A DNA stretch of 64,000 bases from Clavibacter californiensis (GCF_021952865.1 NZ_CP040792.1:2046001-2110000); one strand, 5' to 3'. Counted from the first letter of the stretch, positions 16,383 through 25,182 are shown. Numbers and translations are program-made. Notes: generated by a model from the sequence alone, not told the origin.

Positions 16383-17252
16383 ATGACCGACACCACCACC
16401 CGTCCTGCCGAGGCATCCGGCACGTTCACCATCGGCGGCGACCTGCCCGTCGTCCGGCTCGGCTACGGCACCATGCAGCTGACCGGCGAGGGCGTCTGGG
16501 GCGCCCCCGAGGATCCCGCCGAGGCCGTCCGCGTCATCCGCCGCGCCGCCGAGCTCGGCGTCACGTTCTTCGACACCGCCGACTCCTACGGCCCGTTCGT
16601 GGCCGAGGAGCTCCTCAAGGAGGCGCTCCACCCGTACGCCGACGACGTCGTCATCGCGACCAAGGGCGGTCTCACCCGCCCCGGCCCCGGCGACTGGCGG
16701 CCCGTCGGCCGCCCCGAGTACCTGCGCCAGCAGGCCGAGCTGAGCCTGCGCCACCTCGGCCTCGAGCGCATCGACCTCTACCAGCTGCACCGCATCGACC
16801 CGGCCGTGCCGCTCGCCGACCAGATCGGCGTGCTCAAGGACCTGCAGTCCGAGGGCAAGATCCGCCACATCGGGCTCTCCGAGGTGCAGGTCGACGATGT
16901 GAAGGCCGCTCGGGAGATCGCCGAGATCGTCTCCGTGCAGAACCTCTTCAACCTCGCCAAGCGCGACGCCGAGCCGCTGCTCGACTACGCCGAGGCCGAG
17001 GGCCTCGCCTTCATCCCGTGGTTCCCGCTCGCGACCGGCGAGCTCGCGAAGGACGGCGGCCCGCTCGACGCCCTCGCGAAGCAGCACGACGCGCGCGCCT
17101 CGCAGCTCGCGCTCGCCTGGCTCCTGCGCCGCTCGCCCGTCATGCTGCCGATCCCCGGCACCAAGTCGGTCGGCCACGTCGAGGACAACATCGCCGCGGC
17201 GGGCATCGAGCTCACCGACGACGAGTTCCAGGCGCTCACCGACGCCGTCTGA
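16383..17252 (+). CDS. Aldo/keto reductase
   Basis: A 289-residue NADPH-dependent (beta/alpha)8-barrel oxidoreductase. The AKR tetrad is visible: Asp in [10 protein letters not shown], Tyr in the same stretch, Lys in VIATKGG and His in [22 protein letters not shown] near the end is the NADPH-phosphate-binding loop. It resembles bacterial oxidoreductases of the YajO/Tas type; the carbonyl substrate is unknown. ATG 16383 is chosen because it follows GAGGAGGG at good spacing; the longer in-frame start at 16299 lacks one. It is followed by a strong terminator. Confidence 0.9.
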   Translation: MTDTTTRPAEASGTFTIGGDLPVVRLGYGTMQLTGEGVWGAPEDPAEAVRVIRRAAELGVTFFDTADSYGPFVAEELLKEALHPYADDVVIATKGGLTRPGPGDWRPVGRPEYLRQQAELSLRHLGLERIDLYQLHRIDPAVPLADQIGVLKDLQSEGKIRHIGLSEVQVDDVKAAREIAEIVSVQNLFNLAKRDAEPLLDYAEAEGLAFIPWFPLATGELAKDGGPLDALAKQHDARASQLALAWLLRRSPVMLPIPGTKSVGHVEDNIAAAGIELTDDEFQALTDAV

Positions 17253-17260
17253 TCCACCGC

Positions 17261-17306
17261 ACGACGACGAAGGGCCCCGCGACGGATCGCGGGGCCCTTC
17301 GTCGTG
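17261..17306. terminator. Bidirectional Rho-independent terminator
   Basis: A long hairpin: ACGACGAAGGGCCCCGCGA pairs with the mirror arm ending in CTTCGTCGT around a short CGGA-type loop, with a stem of about 18 bp. It lies between the convergent aldo/keto reductase and App1-like genes. Confidence 0.85.
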
Positions 17307-17322
17307 CCGGTCGGCGTCCGGG

Positions 17323-18432
17323 TCAGGTGCCGATCCGGGTGCCCGAGTCGTCGGCGAGGCCGAGGTCGTCGAGCTGCGCGAGCAGGCTCGCCCCGTCCGG
17401 CGCGTAGACCCACGGGATCGAGCTGTCGAGGGCGCGCTTCTCCGCCTTCGCCCGTCCGCCCGCGAGCACGGCCTCGCCCGCCGAGAGCTGCCGGATGAGG
17501 ACGACCTCGACGTTGTCGGGGTGCCGCTCGGCGAACTCGCCGTAGAGCAGCTCGTCGTGCTGGCCGTCGTCGCCCGCGAGGATCCACTTGACGTGCGGGA
17601 ACTCGGCCGCGAGGCGCTGCAGGTTGTTGCGCTTGTGCTCCATGCCGCTGCGGAACCACCGGTCGACGGTCGGGCCCCAGTCGGTGAGGAGGATCGGTCC
17701 CGGCGGGTAGAGGTTCCGCGAGAGGAACCGCGTGAGCGTCGGGGCGACGTTCCACGCCCCCGTGGAGAGGTAGAGGACGGGCGCGCCCTCGTGCTGCAGG
17801 CGGAGGCGCTCGTAGAGCACGGCCATGCCGGGGGTGGGCGTGCGCGCGTGCTCGTCGAGCACGAAGGTGTTCCAGGCGGCGAGGAACGGCCGGGGGAGCG
17901 CGGTGACCATGACGGTGTCGTCGATGTCGCTGAGGATCCCGGTGCGCACGTCGTCGCCCACGATGAAGACGGGCGCCTCGACGGTCTCGGACCCCTGCGC
18001 GCGGATGCGGATGGTGTGCCAGCCGCTCCGCAGGCTCGCCTCGACGACCTGGTCGACGACGCCGCCGCGGTCCGCCCGCACGTGGTGCTCGGTCCCGTCG
18101 ATCTCGACGACGACGTCGACGTCGGTGAGCGGGACGCTCGTGAAGCTCCGCCAGCCGCGGACGACCTTGTCGCCGGCCAGAGCCCGCTTGCTCTTCGGGT
18201 CGGTGAGGAGGACACGGCAGAGGACGCGGACCCAGCGCACGGATCCGTAGCCGGCGTACGGGATGACGGTGGGCTTCAGCCCGCGCTTGCGGGCACGGCC
18301 CTCGCGGATCTCGTGGATGCGGTCCTCGATGCGCGCCGCCCGGTGCAGCACCGGTGCGGCGGCCGGTGACTCGAGGAGCGTGCGGGTCGCGTGCTTCTTC
18401 TTCTTCGAGGAGGGGGCCACGGGCACAGTCAA
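17323..18432 (-). CDS. App1-like phosphatase (DUF2183)
   Basis: A 369-residue protein with the App1/DUF2183 C-terminal domain. The catalytic signature GILSDIDDTVM (DxDxT-like, HAD-type) lies at about residue 165, followed by VLYLSTGAWNVAPTL and LLTDWGPT. In yeast App1 this domain dephosphorylates phosphatidic acid; the bacterial substrate is not established. The N-terminal 40 residues contain a Lys run and a basic helix, then a beta-rich domain. The frame opens with TTG at 18432; in-frame GTGs at 18426 and 18420 are equally possible starts. No membrane helix is evident. Faces the terminator shared with the aldo/keto reductase. Confidence 0.82.
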   Translation of the reverse strand: MTVPVAPSSKKKKHATRTLLESPAAAPVLHRAARIEDRIHEIREGRARKRGLKPTVIPYAGYGSVRWVRVLCRVLLTDPKSKRALAGDKVVRGWRSFTSVPLTDVDVVVEIDGTEHHVRADRGGVVDQVVEASLRSGWHTIRIRAQGSETVEAPVFIVGDDVRTGILSDIDDTVMVTALPRPFLAAWNTFVLDEHARTPTPGMAVLYERLRLQHEGAPVLYLSTGAWNVAPTLTRFLSRNLYPPGPILLTDWGPTVDRWFRSGMEHKRNNLQRLAAEFPHVKWILAGDDGQHDELLYGEFAERHPDNVEVVLIRQLSAGEAVLAGGRAKAEKRALDSSIPWVYAPDGASLLAQLDDLGLADDSGTRIGT

Positions 18433-18457
18433 CCAGACGAGGGGACGCGGCCGGGCG

Positions 18458-19189
18458 TCACACGGGTCGGGCGAGCTCCGCCGTGTCGGGCGCGCCCTGG
18501 TCGATGCCGGGTCCGACCTCGTCCATCGCCAGCTGCTCGATCACGTCCTCCGCCTGCGCGGCGACGGCCCGGAGCAGGTCGGGGGAGCCCTCGGCAGTGG
18601 GGTCGAGCCACTCCTCGACCACGTCGGGGGAGAGCACGACGGGCATGCGCTCGGCGAGCGCCTCCACGGTGCCGGCCGCCGGCCGGGTGAGGACGGCGCA
18701 GGTCAGCACCCAGCGGGCCGGGTCGTCGGCGGCGCGCGCGGGATCCCGCCACCACCCGTACAGCGCCGCGAGCAGCACGATGCCGTCGCCCGCGCCGACC
18801 AGGTAGGGGGTGCGCAGGCCGTCGTCGGTCTCGTGGTGCTCGTAGTAGCCCGACACCGGGATCGCCGCGCGCCGGGACACGAGCGCCTGCAGGAGCTCCG
18901 GCCGTGAGCCGAGCTGCTCGGCGGGGACCTCGGCGAGCGGCGGGCCCTGGTCCGGTGCGGGCGACCCCGCAAGGACGAGGCCCCACCTGGCGGACTCGAG
19001 GCGCCGCACGGGCACCTGCTCCTCCGTGTCGCCCTCCGCGCGGCGCGGCAGCGTGTCGACCAGGACCGCCACGCGCTGGGCCGGCTCGATGCGCCAGGAC
19101 GGCGCGGGCACGGCCTCGCCCGCGTGATCCACGTCGAGGAGCCCGACCAGGTCGTCGGCGGTCGAGGACCTGGCGAGGATGCGCGTCAT
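18458..19189 (-). CDS. SRAP (YedK/HMCES) family protein lacking catalytic residues
   Basis: A 243-residue homologue of SOS-response-associated peptidases, which shield abasic sites in single-stranded DNA by crosslinking through Cys2. The fold landmarks are present: PSWRIEPAQ (canonical PSYNVAPTQ), SARWGLV, AAIPVSGYYEH with the conserved Glu, and ERMPVVLSPDVVEEWL. However, the start reads MTRILARSS where active members have MCGR, so Cys2 is missing. The His of HDRMP is Ala (LAERMP) and the Asn of the active site is Arg. It may be an inactive DNA-binding paralogue. ATG 19189 has a CAGGAT box seven bases upstream; ATG 19198 would also fit, and neither restores a Cys at position 2. Confidence 0.75.
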   Translation of the reverse strand: MTRILARSSTADDLVGLLDVDHAGEAVPAPSWRIEPAQRVAVLVDTLPRRAEGDTEEQVPVRRLESARWGLVLAGSPAPDQGPPLAEVPAEQLGSRPELLQALVSRRAAIPVSGYYEHHETDDGLRTPYLVGAGDGIVLLAALYGWWRDPARAADDPARWVLTCAVLTRPAAGTVEALAERMPVVLSPDVVEEWLDPTAEGSPDLLRAVAAQAEDVIEQLAMDEVGPGIDQGAPDTAELARPV

Positions 19190-19196
19190 GCCCTCC

Positions 19197-19202
19197 ATCC
19201 TG
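19197..19202 (-). promoter_or_regulatory. -10 element (CAGGAT) of a probable leaderless promoter
   Basis: CAGGAT on the reverse strand, seven bases before ATG 19189. Confidence 0.35.
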
Positions 19203-19353
19203 GCCGACGCGCCAGGCGCCGACCGACGCGCGCACGGCATCCGTGGGCTATCCACGGAAGCATCGATTTGTTACGAAGTGGCGACAGGGGACGACCCGGT
19301 GCGTCCGTTCCGCCGCGATCGTGGTTCGCTGGTGTGCCTGGCAAGTGTCGATT

Positions 19354-19366
19354 CGTAGTGCCTACG
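19354..19366. repeat. Small inverted repeat upstream of the osmoprotectant operon
   Basis: CGTAG-TGC-CTACG sits 16 bases before ATG 19382 and next to the ribosome-binding AGGA. It could be an operator or a small hairpin; the arms are short. The rest of the 192-base gap has AT-rich patches near 19260 but no promoter I can assign. Confidence 0.35.
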
Positions 19367-19381
19367 AGGAATGAGCCACCC

Positions 19382-20287
19382 ATGATCGAGTTCCACCACG
19401 TCCGCAAGCAGTACCCGGACGGCACGCTCGCGATCGAGGACTTCAGCCTCGTCGTCCCCTCGCAGACCACGACGGTCCTCGTCGGATCCTCGGGCTGCGG
19501 CAAGACGACCCTCATGCGCATGATCAACCGGATGGTCGAGCCCACCTCCGGCCGCATCGAGATCGACGGCACCGACATCGCCACCCAGGACGCCGTGAAG
19601 CTCCGCCGCAGCATCGGCTACGTGATGCAGAACTCCGGCCTCCTGCCGCACCGCAAGGTCGTCGACAACATCGCCACCGTGCCGCGCCTCACCGGCGTCG
19701 ACAAGCGCACCGCGCGCGAGGGCGCCCTGAAGCTCATGGACACCGTGGGCCTCGACCGCTCGATGGCCGACCGCTACCCGTCGCAGCTCTCCGGCGGCCA
19801 GCAGCAGCGCGTCGGCGTGGCCCGCGGGCTCGCGGTGGATCCGAACATCCTGCTCATGGACGAGCCGTTCGGCGCCGTCGACCCGCTCGTGCGCGACGAC
19901 CTCCAGCAGGAGCTGATCCGCCTGCGGACCGAGCTCGACAAGACCGTCGTCTTCGTGACGCACGACATCGACGAGGCGTTCCTGCTCGGCGACCAGGTCG
20001 TGATCCTCGAGAAGGGCGGCCGCATCGCGCAGCAGGGTACGCCGCAGGAGATCCTCTCGAACCCGGCGAACGACTTCGTCCGCGACTTCGTGGGCGCCGA
20101 CAAGGGCAAGCGCGCGCTGCACGTCGAGGACACCGCAACGGGACAGGTGCTCGTCGACCGCGACGGCCGGCTCGTGGGCGTGCTCGACGACGAGGGGCGC
20201 GCCGCCGCCCGATCCGCATCCGCTCCGACCGAGGCGGGGGCCGCGCACGCCCCCGGTGCTCCGGCGCAGGGTGCGGGACCCGCGTGA
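19382..20287 (+). CDS. Osmoprotectant ABC importer, ATP-binding protein (OpuCA/ProV-type)
   Basis: A 301-residue ABC ATPase of the glycine betaine/carnitine/choline importer class. Walker A is GSSGCGKTT, the Q-loop region YVMQNSGLLPHRKV, signature LSGGQQQRVGVA, Walker B ILLMDEPFGA, and VTHDIDEAF holds the switch His. PFGAVDPLVRDDLQQELIRL is typical of ProV/OpuCA. The C-terminal tail has only a weak single CBS-like stretch (QVLVDRDGRLVGVLDDE) instead of the paired CBS domains used as ionic-strength sensors, so gating may differ. It starts the four-gene operon and overlaps the next gene by four bases. Confidence 0.92.
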   Translation: MIEFHHVRKQYPDGTLAIEDFSLVVPSQTTTVLVGSSGCGKTTLMRMINRMVEPTSGRIEIDGTDIATQDAVKLRRSIGYVMQNSGLLPHRKVVDNIATVPRLTGVDKRTAREGALKLMDTVGLDRSMADRYPSQLSGGQQQRVGVARGLAVDPNILLMDEPFGAVDPLVRDDLQQELIRLRTELDKTVVFVTHDIDEAFLLGDQVVILEKGGRIAQQGTPQEILSNPANDFVRDFVGADKGKRALHVEDTATGQVLVDRDGRLVGVLDDEGRAAARSASAPTEAGAAHAPGAPAQGAGPA

Positions 20288-20982
20288 ACTGGGTCATCGC
20301 CAACTTCGGAACGGTGCTCGACCTGGCCGTCGCCCACGTCGCCCTCGCGGCGCCGCCCGTCGTGCTGGGGCTCGTCATCTCCCTGCCGCTCGGCTGGCTC
20401 GCCAACCGCTACCGCCGCACCCGCGGAGCCCTGCTCACCGTCGGCGGAGCCCTCTACACGATCCCGTCCATCGCGCTCCTGCTGGCGATGCCCGCCATCA
20501 TCGGCACGAACATCCTCGACCCGCGCAACGTCGTCGTGGCGCTCACCGTGTACGCGGTCGCGCTCATGATCCGCATCACCTCGGACGCGCTCGCGTCGGT
20601 CTCCGAGGACGTCAAGCAGTCCGCGACCGCGATGGGCTACGCCGGGTGGGCGCGCTTCTGGCGGGTGGAGCTGCCGCTCGCGGGTCCCGTCCTCCTCGCC
20701 GGGCTCCGAGTCGTCTCCGTCAGCACGGTCAGCATGGTCACCGTGGGCTCGCTATCGGGGATCCTCAGCCTCGGCACGATGATCCTGAGCGGATACCGGC
20801 GCCAGTTCTACACGGAGATCATCACCGGGATCGCGGGCATCGTGATCATCGCGCTCGTCTTCGACCTGGTCCTCCTGCTGGCCGGGAGGATCCTCATGCC
20901 GTGGTCGACCCAGCCATCCCTGCGTGCGCGCACGCGCTCTGCGCGCCGCGCCGCCCTGGTCACGGATGCGAGCGCCTCGTGA
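20284..20982 (+). CDS. Osmoprotectant ABC importer, permease (OpuCB-type)
   Basis: A 232-residue inner-membrane permease with five to six helices. The BPD-transporter EAA loop is visible as VKQSATAMGYAGWARFWRVELPLAGP. The helix starts PPVVLGLVISLPLGW and LYTIPSIALLLAMPAI are characteristic of OpuCB/OpuCD proteins. GTG 20284 overlaps the stop of the ATPase gene, and its own stop overlaps the start of the second permease, so the genes are tightly coupled. Confidence 0.92.
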   Translation: MNWVIANFGTVLDLAVAHVALAAPPVVLGLVISLPLGWLANRYRRTRGALLTVGGALYTIPSIALLLAMPAIIGTNILDPRNVVVALTVYAVALMIRITSDALASVSEDVKQSATAMGYAGWARFWRVELPLAGPVLLAGLRVVSVSTVSMVTVGSLSGILSLGTMILSGYRRQFYTEIITGIAGIVIIALVFDLVLLLAGRILMPWSTQPSLRARTRSARRAALVTDASAS

Positions 20983-21704
20983 ACCTCTTCGCGGAGGCCT
21001 TCGCCCTCCTTCTCGACGCCTCGCGCTGGGCGGGTCCCACCGGATACGGCACGCGCTTGCTCGAGCACCTGGGCTACACCGCCCTCGCCATGGGGGTGGC
21101 CGCCGTCATCGCCATCCCCGCCGGCCTGTACATCGGGCACACCGGTCGGGGCCGCAACGTCGCCGTCGCGTTCTCCGGCGGCCTCCGTGCGCTCCCCACC
21201 CTCGGCGTGCTGGTCCTGCTCGGGCTCCTGTTCGGCATCGGGCTGACCGGCCCGATCCTGACCTTCTCGCTCCTCGGGATCCCGCCCCTGCTGGCGGGCG
21301 TGTACTCCGGCGTCCAAGCGGTCGACCGGTCCGCGATCGACGCGGCACGCTCCGTGGGCATGAGGGAAACGCAGATCCTGGGTCGCGTCGAGATCCCGCT
21401 CGCGCTGCCGCTCATGATCAGCGGCTTCCGCGCGGCGATCCTGCAGGTCATCAGCACGGTCACGCTCGGTGCCTACCTCGGGCTCGGCGGGCTCGGTCGA
21501 GACATCTTCACGGGCTTGACCACGCGGAACTTCCCCCTGCTCCTGGCATCGGCGATCCTCGTGACCGCGCTCGCGCTCGTCGTCGACGCGGTCTTCGCGA
21601 TCGTGCAGCGCGCCGTCGTCCCCCGCGGCGTCGTCGCCGCCTCCGGACGCACCCCCGACTCACCGCGCGCCTCGTCGAGGCACGCGGTCAGCACCACCTC
21701 CTGA
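20979..21704 (+). CDS. Osmoprotectant ABC importer, permease (OpuCD-type)
   Basis: A 241-residue second permease, homologous to the preceding one. The EAA loop reads IDAARSVGMRETQILGRVEIPLALP. LRALPTLGVLVLLGLLFGIG and GAYLGLGGLGRDIFTGL are typical membrane segments. The GTG at 20979 overlaps the upstream stop (GTGA). Two different permeases imply a heterodimeric channel as in OpuC, rather than the single ProW type. The last 25 residues are a polar Ser/Arg tail. Confidence 0.92.
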   Translation: MNLFAEAFALLLDASRWAGPTGYGTRLLEHLGYTALAMGVAAVIAIPAGLYIGHTGRGRNVAVAFSGGLRALPTLGVLVLLGLLFGIGLTGPILTFSLLGIPPLLAGVYSGVQAVDRSAIDAARSVGMRETQILGRVEIPLALPLMISGFRAAILQVISTVTLGAYLGLGGLGRDIFTGLTTRNFPLLLASAILVTALALVVDAVFAIVQRAVVPRGVVAASGRTPDSPRASSRHAVSTTS

Positions 21705-21718
21705 AAGGAACACAGCAC

Positions 21719-22645
21719 ATGACCCACAGCATCATCCGCCGGCTCCTCGTCGGCACCGTCGCGCTGGGCACCGCGATGGCCCTCGCCGGCTGCTCGTCCG
21801 GCGATCCCCTCGACACCTCGGGCGGCTCGGCATCGGCCGCCCCCACCGACACCATCTCCGTCGGCTCGGCCGCGTTCGGCGAGAACGTCATCCTCGCCGA
21901 GGTCTACGCGCAGGCCCTCGAGGCCAACGACGTGAAGGTCACGCGCAACCTGCAGATCGGCGAGCGCGAGGTCTACCTCAAGGCGCTCGAGGAGGGGTCC
22001 ATCGACCTCATCCCCGAGTACACGGGCAACCTGCTCGCCGCTTACGACACCGAGTCGACCGCCACCTCCAGCGACGACGTGTTCGCCGCTCTCGGCGACG
22101 CTCTGCCGGACGGGTTCGAGGTGCTCGACGAGTCGCCCGCCGAGGACAAGGACTCGTACAACGTCACGAAGGAGTACTCGGAGACCAACGGCGTCACGAG
22201 CCTCTCCGACCTCAAGGGCAAGGCCGTCCGCGTCGGCGGCGGCGCGGTGCTGGGCGAGCGCGAGTACGGGATCCCCGGCCTCACGGGCACGTACGGCATC
22301 GACGCGAGCCTCGTCACCATCGAGGACCAGGGCGGCCCCAACACCGTCAAGGCGCTGCTCGACGGCCAGGTCGACATGGCGAACATCTACTCGACCACGC
22401 CGTCGATCCTCGACAACGGCTTCGTGACGCTGGAGGACCCCGAGAACCTCATCAAGGCGCAGAACGTCGTGCCGCTCGTGAACACCGCGAAGATGAACCC
22501 CGACGTCACCGCGATCCTCGACAAGGTGTCGGCCGCGCTGACCACCGAGGACCTCACCGAGATGAACCGCCGCAACCAGGGCGACGAGAAGGCCGAGCCG
22601 GCCGCGATCGCCGCCGACTGGCTGAAGGAGAAGGCCCTCTTCTAG
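21719..22645 (+). CDS. Osmoprotectant ABC importer, substrate-binding lipoprotein (OpuCC/ProX-type)
   Basis: A 308-residue lipoprotein. The signal peptide ends in lipobox LAGC with the lipidated Cys at about residue 24, followed by a Ser/Gly/Ala linker. The mature part matches the OpuAC/QAT domain: ISVGSAAFGENVILAEVYAQAL, IDLIPEYTGNLLAAY, VRVGGGAVLGEREYGIPGL and LLDGQVDMANIYSTTP. These proteins capture glycine betaine, choline or related quaternary amines outside the membrane. ATG 21719 follows GAAAGGAA. Last gene of the operon; a hairpin follows. Confidence 0.93.
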   Translation: MTHSIIRRLLVGTVALGTAMALAGCSSGDPLDTSGGSASAAPTDTISVGSAAFGENVILAEVYAQALEANDVKVTRNLQIGEREVYLKALEEGSIDLIPEYTGNLLAAYDTESTATSSDDVFAALGDALPDGFEVLDESPAEDKDSYNVTKEYSETNGVTSLSDLKGKAVRVGGGAVLGEREYGIPGLTGTYGIDASLVTIEDQGGPNTVKALLDGQVDMANIYSTTPSILDNGFVTLEDPENLIKAQNVVPLVNTAKMNPDVTAILDKVSAALTTEDLTEMNRRNQGDEKAEPAAIAADWLKEKALF

Positions 22646-22678
22646 GAGGCGCCGACCGGGCGGCGACGCCCGGCACCC

Positions 22679-22712
22679 GGGAGGGGTCGACGCGCGAGCG
22701 CCGGCCCCTCCC
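22679..22712 (+). terminator. Probable terminator after the osmoprotectant operon
   Basis: GGGAGGGG (22679-22686) pairs with CCCCTCCC (22705-22712), an 8-bp stem with an 18-base loop that can pair further. Confidence 0.55.
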
Positions 22713-22793
22713 GCCGTCCGTGGGTGCCCGCCCGGGCACGACGGAGCATGATGGATCCACCGCAAGTACTTCCCCGATGGCAGGAGCCCGCGC

Positions 22794-23243
22794 ATGGCCA
22801 AGAAGAAGTCCCCGACCGGCGAGGTCAGCGTCCTCGGCGCGGTGACCACGGTCGCCCGCGAGGTCCGCAAGCACAGGGCGGTCGCCGAGTCGGCGCCGCA
22901 CGGCGAGGGCGCGAACATCCCGCCCGCGCCCAAGCGCAGCCCCGAGGAGCTGAAGCGCGACATCCAGGCAGGACGCGACGAGCTCGCGCGCACCGTGCGG
23001 GAGCTCGAGACCGCGCTCGACGTGCCGGCCCGCGCCTCCGAGCTGAAGGCCGACGCCTCGGCCCGCGCCCGCGCCATCCGCGACGACGTCACGACGCGCG
23101 TCCGCACGACCGGCCGGGACGTCGCGCGCCGCACGCGCGCGTTCACGAAGAAGGACCCGGCCGTCGCCGCGTCGATCGGCGCGGGTGCCGTCGCCGTCGT
23201 GCTCGCGGTGGGCGCGGCCGTCGTCTCCGGCGGCCGACGCTGA
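22794..23243 (+). CDS. DUF3618 family membrane-associated protein
   Basis: A 149-residue protein. After a basic N-terminus, SPEELKRDIQAGRDELARTVRELETALDVPARA is the DUF3618 motif, an amphipathic helix shared by many actinobacterial and proteobacterial proteins. A long charged helix follows and then a C-terminal hydrophobic segment (AVAASIGAGAVAVVLAVGAAVV), predicted to insert in the membrane. The function of DUF3618 is unknown; an envelope or stress role is often suggested. ATG 22794 follows CAGGAG. Its TGA overlaps the probable CTG start of the type III PKS gene, so it may be the first gene of that operon. Confidence 0.85.
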   Translation: MAKKKSPTGEVSVLGAVTTVAREVRKHRAVAESAPHGEGANIPPAPKRSPEELKRDIQAGRDELARTVRELETALDVPARASELKADASARARAIRDDVTTRVRTTGRDVARRTRAFTKKDPAVAASIGAGAVAVVLAVGAAVVSGGRR

Positions 23244-24460
23244 TCGCCTCCATACGCTCGATCGCCACGGCCGTGCCGCCGACCGTCCTCGCCCAGGACG
23301 GCGTGCGCGACCTCTTCGGCAGCCAGCCCGAGCTCGGGCGGCTCGGGACGAGGCTCGTGTCCGCGGCCTTCGACGCGTCGGGGATCCGCACGCGGCACAC
23401 GGTGATCCGCGAGCTCGGCACCGCGCCGGGCATGGCGGGCGCCGACGCGGATCTCGAGGCCGGGGACGGCGATCCGGTGTTCTACGACCGGGCGAGCGGG
23501 CGGATCCTCACCCCCGGCACCGGCGCGCGGAACGACACGTACATCCGGGAGGCCCCCGCCCTGCTGCTCGAGGCGGCGCGGCAGGCGGTCGAGGGGGCAG
23601 AAGGCATCGGGACCTCCGACGTGACGCACGTCGTCACCGTCTCCTGCACGGGCTTCTACGCGCCCGGACCCGACTACCAGGTAGTGCGCGGCCTCGGCCT
23701 CGGCGCGTCCACCCAGAGGTTCCACCTCGGCTTCATGGGCTGCTACGGCGCGTTCCCGGCGCTGCGCATGGCCGCGCAGTTCTGCGCCGCCGACCCTGGC
23801 GCCGTCGTCCTCGTCGTGTGCGTCGAGCTCTGCTCGCTGCACCTGCACTCGTCGGACGACGCGGACACCATCGTGGCGTCGTCCGTCTTCGGGGACGGCG
23901 CGGCGGCCGCCGTGGTCACCGCGCGACCGGCTCCGGCCGGATCCACCGTGCTCGACCTCGACGCGTTCGAGACCGTCCTCACGCCCGTGGGCGAGGACGA
24001 CATGGCGTGGACCATCGGCGACCAGGGCTTCGACATGGTCCTGTCGAGCTACGTGCCGAGGATCATCGACGAGCACATCGAGGGCGCGCTCGCGCCGCTG
24101 TGGGCGCAGCTCCCGGCGCTCGAGGGCGTCGCCCCCGCGGAGATCGAGGACTGGGCCATCCACCCGGGCGGCCGCAGCATCCTCGACCGCGTCGAGGGCC
24201 GGCTGGGGCTCGCGCCCGCACAGCTCGAGGCCTCGCGCTCGACGCTCGCGGAGGTGGGGAACATGTCGAGTGCGACGGTGCTGTTCGTGCTCCGGCGGAT
24301 CCTGCACCGGACGCCTCCCGCGGATGTGCCGGGTCGACCCGACCTCGCTGAGGCCGCACCCGTCGTCTCGTCCGGGCCCGGCTCAGGGCGCGTGTGCGCG
24401 ATGGCGTTCGGCCCGGGCCTCACCGTCGAGACGGCGCTCATGACGCGCCGGACCGTCTGA
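23240..24460 (+). CDS. Type III polyketide synthase (chalcone/stilbene synthase family)
   Basis: A homodimeric ketosynthase that condenses a starter acyl-CoA with malonyl-CoA. The Cys-His-Asn triad is intact: VVTVSCTGFYAPGPD (nucleophile), WAIHPGGRSILD and GNMSSATVLF. The N-terminal strand IRSIATAVPPTVLAQD matches the family and begins within a few residues of the upstream stop. There is no ATG, GTG or TTG in frame there: the only fitting start is CTG at 23240, overlapping the DUF3618 TGA; the next GTG (23273) would delete the conserved strand. From CTG the protein has 406 residues. With the following methyltransferase and flavin monooxygenase it resembles the Streptomyces srsABC phenolic-lipid locus. 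Confidence 0.88.
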   Translation: MIASIRSIATAVPPTVLAQDGVRDLFGSQPELGRLGTRLVSAAFDASGIRTRHTVIRELGTAPGMAGADADLEAGDGDPVFYDRASGRILTPGTGARNDTYIREAPALLLEAARQAVEGAEGIGTSDVTHVVTVSCTGFYAPGPDYQVVRGLGLGASTQRFHLGFMGCYGAFPALRMAAQFCAADPGAVVLVVCVELCSLHLHSSDDADTIVASSVFGDGAAAAVVTARPAPAGSTVLDLDAFETVLTPVGEDDMAWTIGDQGFDMVLSSYVPRIIDEHIEGALAPLWAQLPALEGVAPAEIEDWAIHPGGRSILDRVEGRLGLAPAQLEASRSTLAEVGNMSSATVLFVLRRILHRTPPADVPGRPDLAEAAPVVSSGPGSGRVCAMAFGPGLTVETALMTRRTV

Positions 24461-25182
24461 TGGACCTCTCCCGGCGCGACGCCGGTCTCACGGAGCTCAT
24501 GGACGACCCGGACTGCGATCCCGTCGCCCTCGACCGCACCTACGCGCGGTTCGCGATGGTGAACCGTGTCGTCGCCGGATGGCGCGGCGTCTACCGGTCC
24601 CGGATCCGCCCGCTGCTGTCCGCCCAGCGGGAGACGACGCTCCTCGACATCGGGTCGGGCGGCGGCGACGTGCCGCTCGCCCTCGCGCGGTGGGCTCGGC
24701 GCGACGGGCTGCGGCTCACCGTCACGGGGATCGACCCGGATCCGCGCGCCGCCGCCTTCGCGTCCGCACGACCCCGCGACCCCGACGTGGCGTTCCTCGC
24801 GTCGTCGAGCGGGGACCTCGTCGCCGCGGGCCGCCGCTTCGACCTCGTGACGAGCAACCACGTGCTCCACCACCTCGACGACGCCGCGTTCGACGCGCTC
24901 CTGGCGGACTCCGCGGCGCTCGCCCCGCGCGCGATCCACGGCGACATCGCGCGCGGTCGCCTGGCCTACGCCCTCTACGGGCCGGCCTCCCGGCTCGTCG
25001 CGCGCGGCTCGTTCGTGCACGTGGACGGGCTCCGGTCGATCCGTCGCAGCTGGACGCCCGTGGAGCTCGCCCTCCGCGTGCCCGCCGGCTGGCGTGTAGA
25101 GGGCGCCGTGCCGTTCCGCGTGCTCGTCGTCCGCGACCCGTCCACGGGCCGCGCTGACCCCGTCGGGCGCCCGGGCCGATGA
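24460..25182 (+). CDS. SAM-dependent class I methyltransferase (PKS tailoring)
   Basis: A 240-residue Rossmann-fold methyltransferase. Motif I is LLDIGSGGGDVPLAL (SAM glycine loop) at about residue 61, the acidic motif II lies in VTGIDPDPRA, and FDLVTSNHVLHHLDD is motif IV. ATG 24460 overlaps the PKS stop (TGATG), and its stop overlaps the monooxygenase start, so the three form one coupled operon. By analogy with SrsB it may methylate an alkylresorcinol-type product at carbon or oxygen; this is inference. Confidence 0.87.
   Translation: MDLSRRDAGLTELMDDPDCDPVALDRTYARFAMVNRVVAGWRGVYRSRIRPLLSAQRETTLLDIGSGGGDVPLALARWARRDGLRLTVTGIDPDPRAAAFASARPRDPDVAFLASSSGDLVAAGRRFDLVTSNHVLHHLDDAAFDALLADSAALAPRAIHGDIARGRLAYALYGPASRLVARGSFVHVDGLRSIRRSWTPVELALRVPAGWRVEGAVPFRVLVVRDPSTGRADPVGRPGR

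Noticed and set aside
19189-19381. Candidate riboswitch upstream of the osmoprotectant operon
   Set aside because: No conserved riboswitch core recognised; only a 5-bp inverted repeat.
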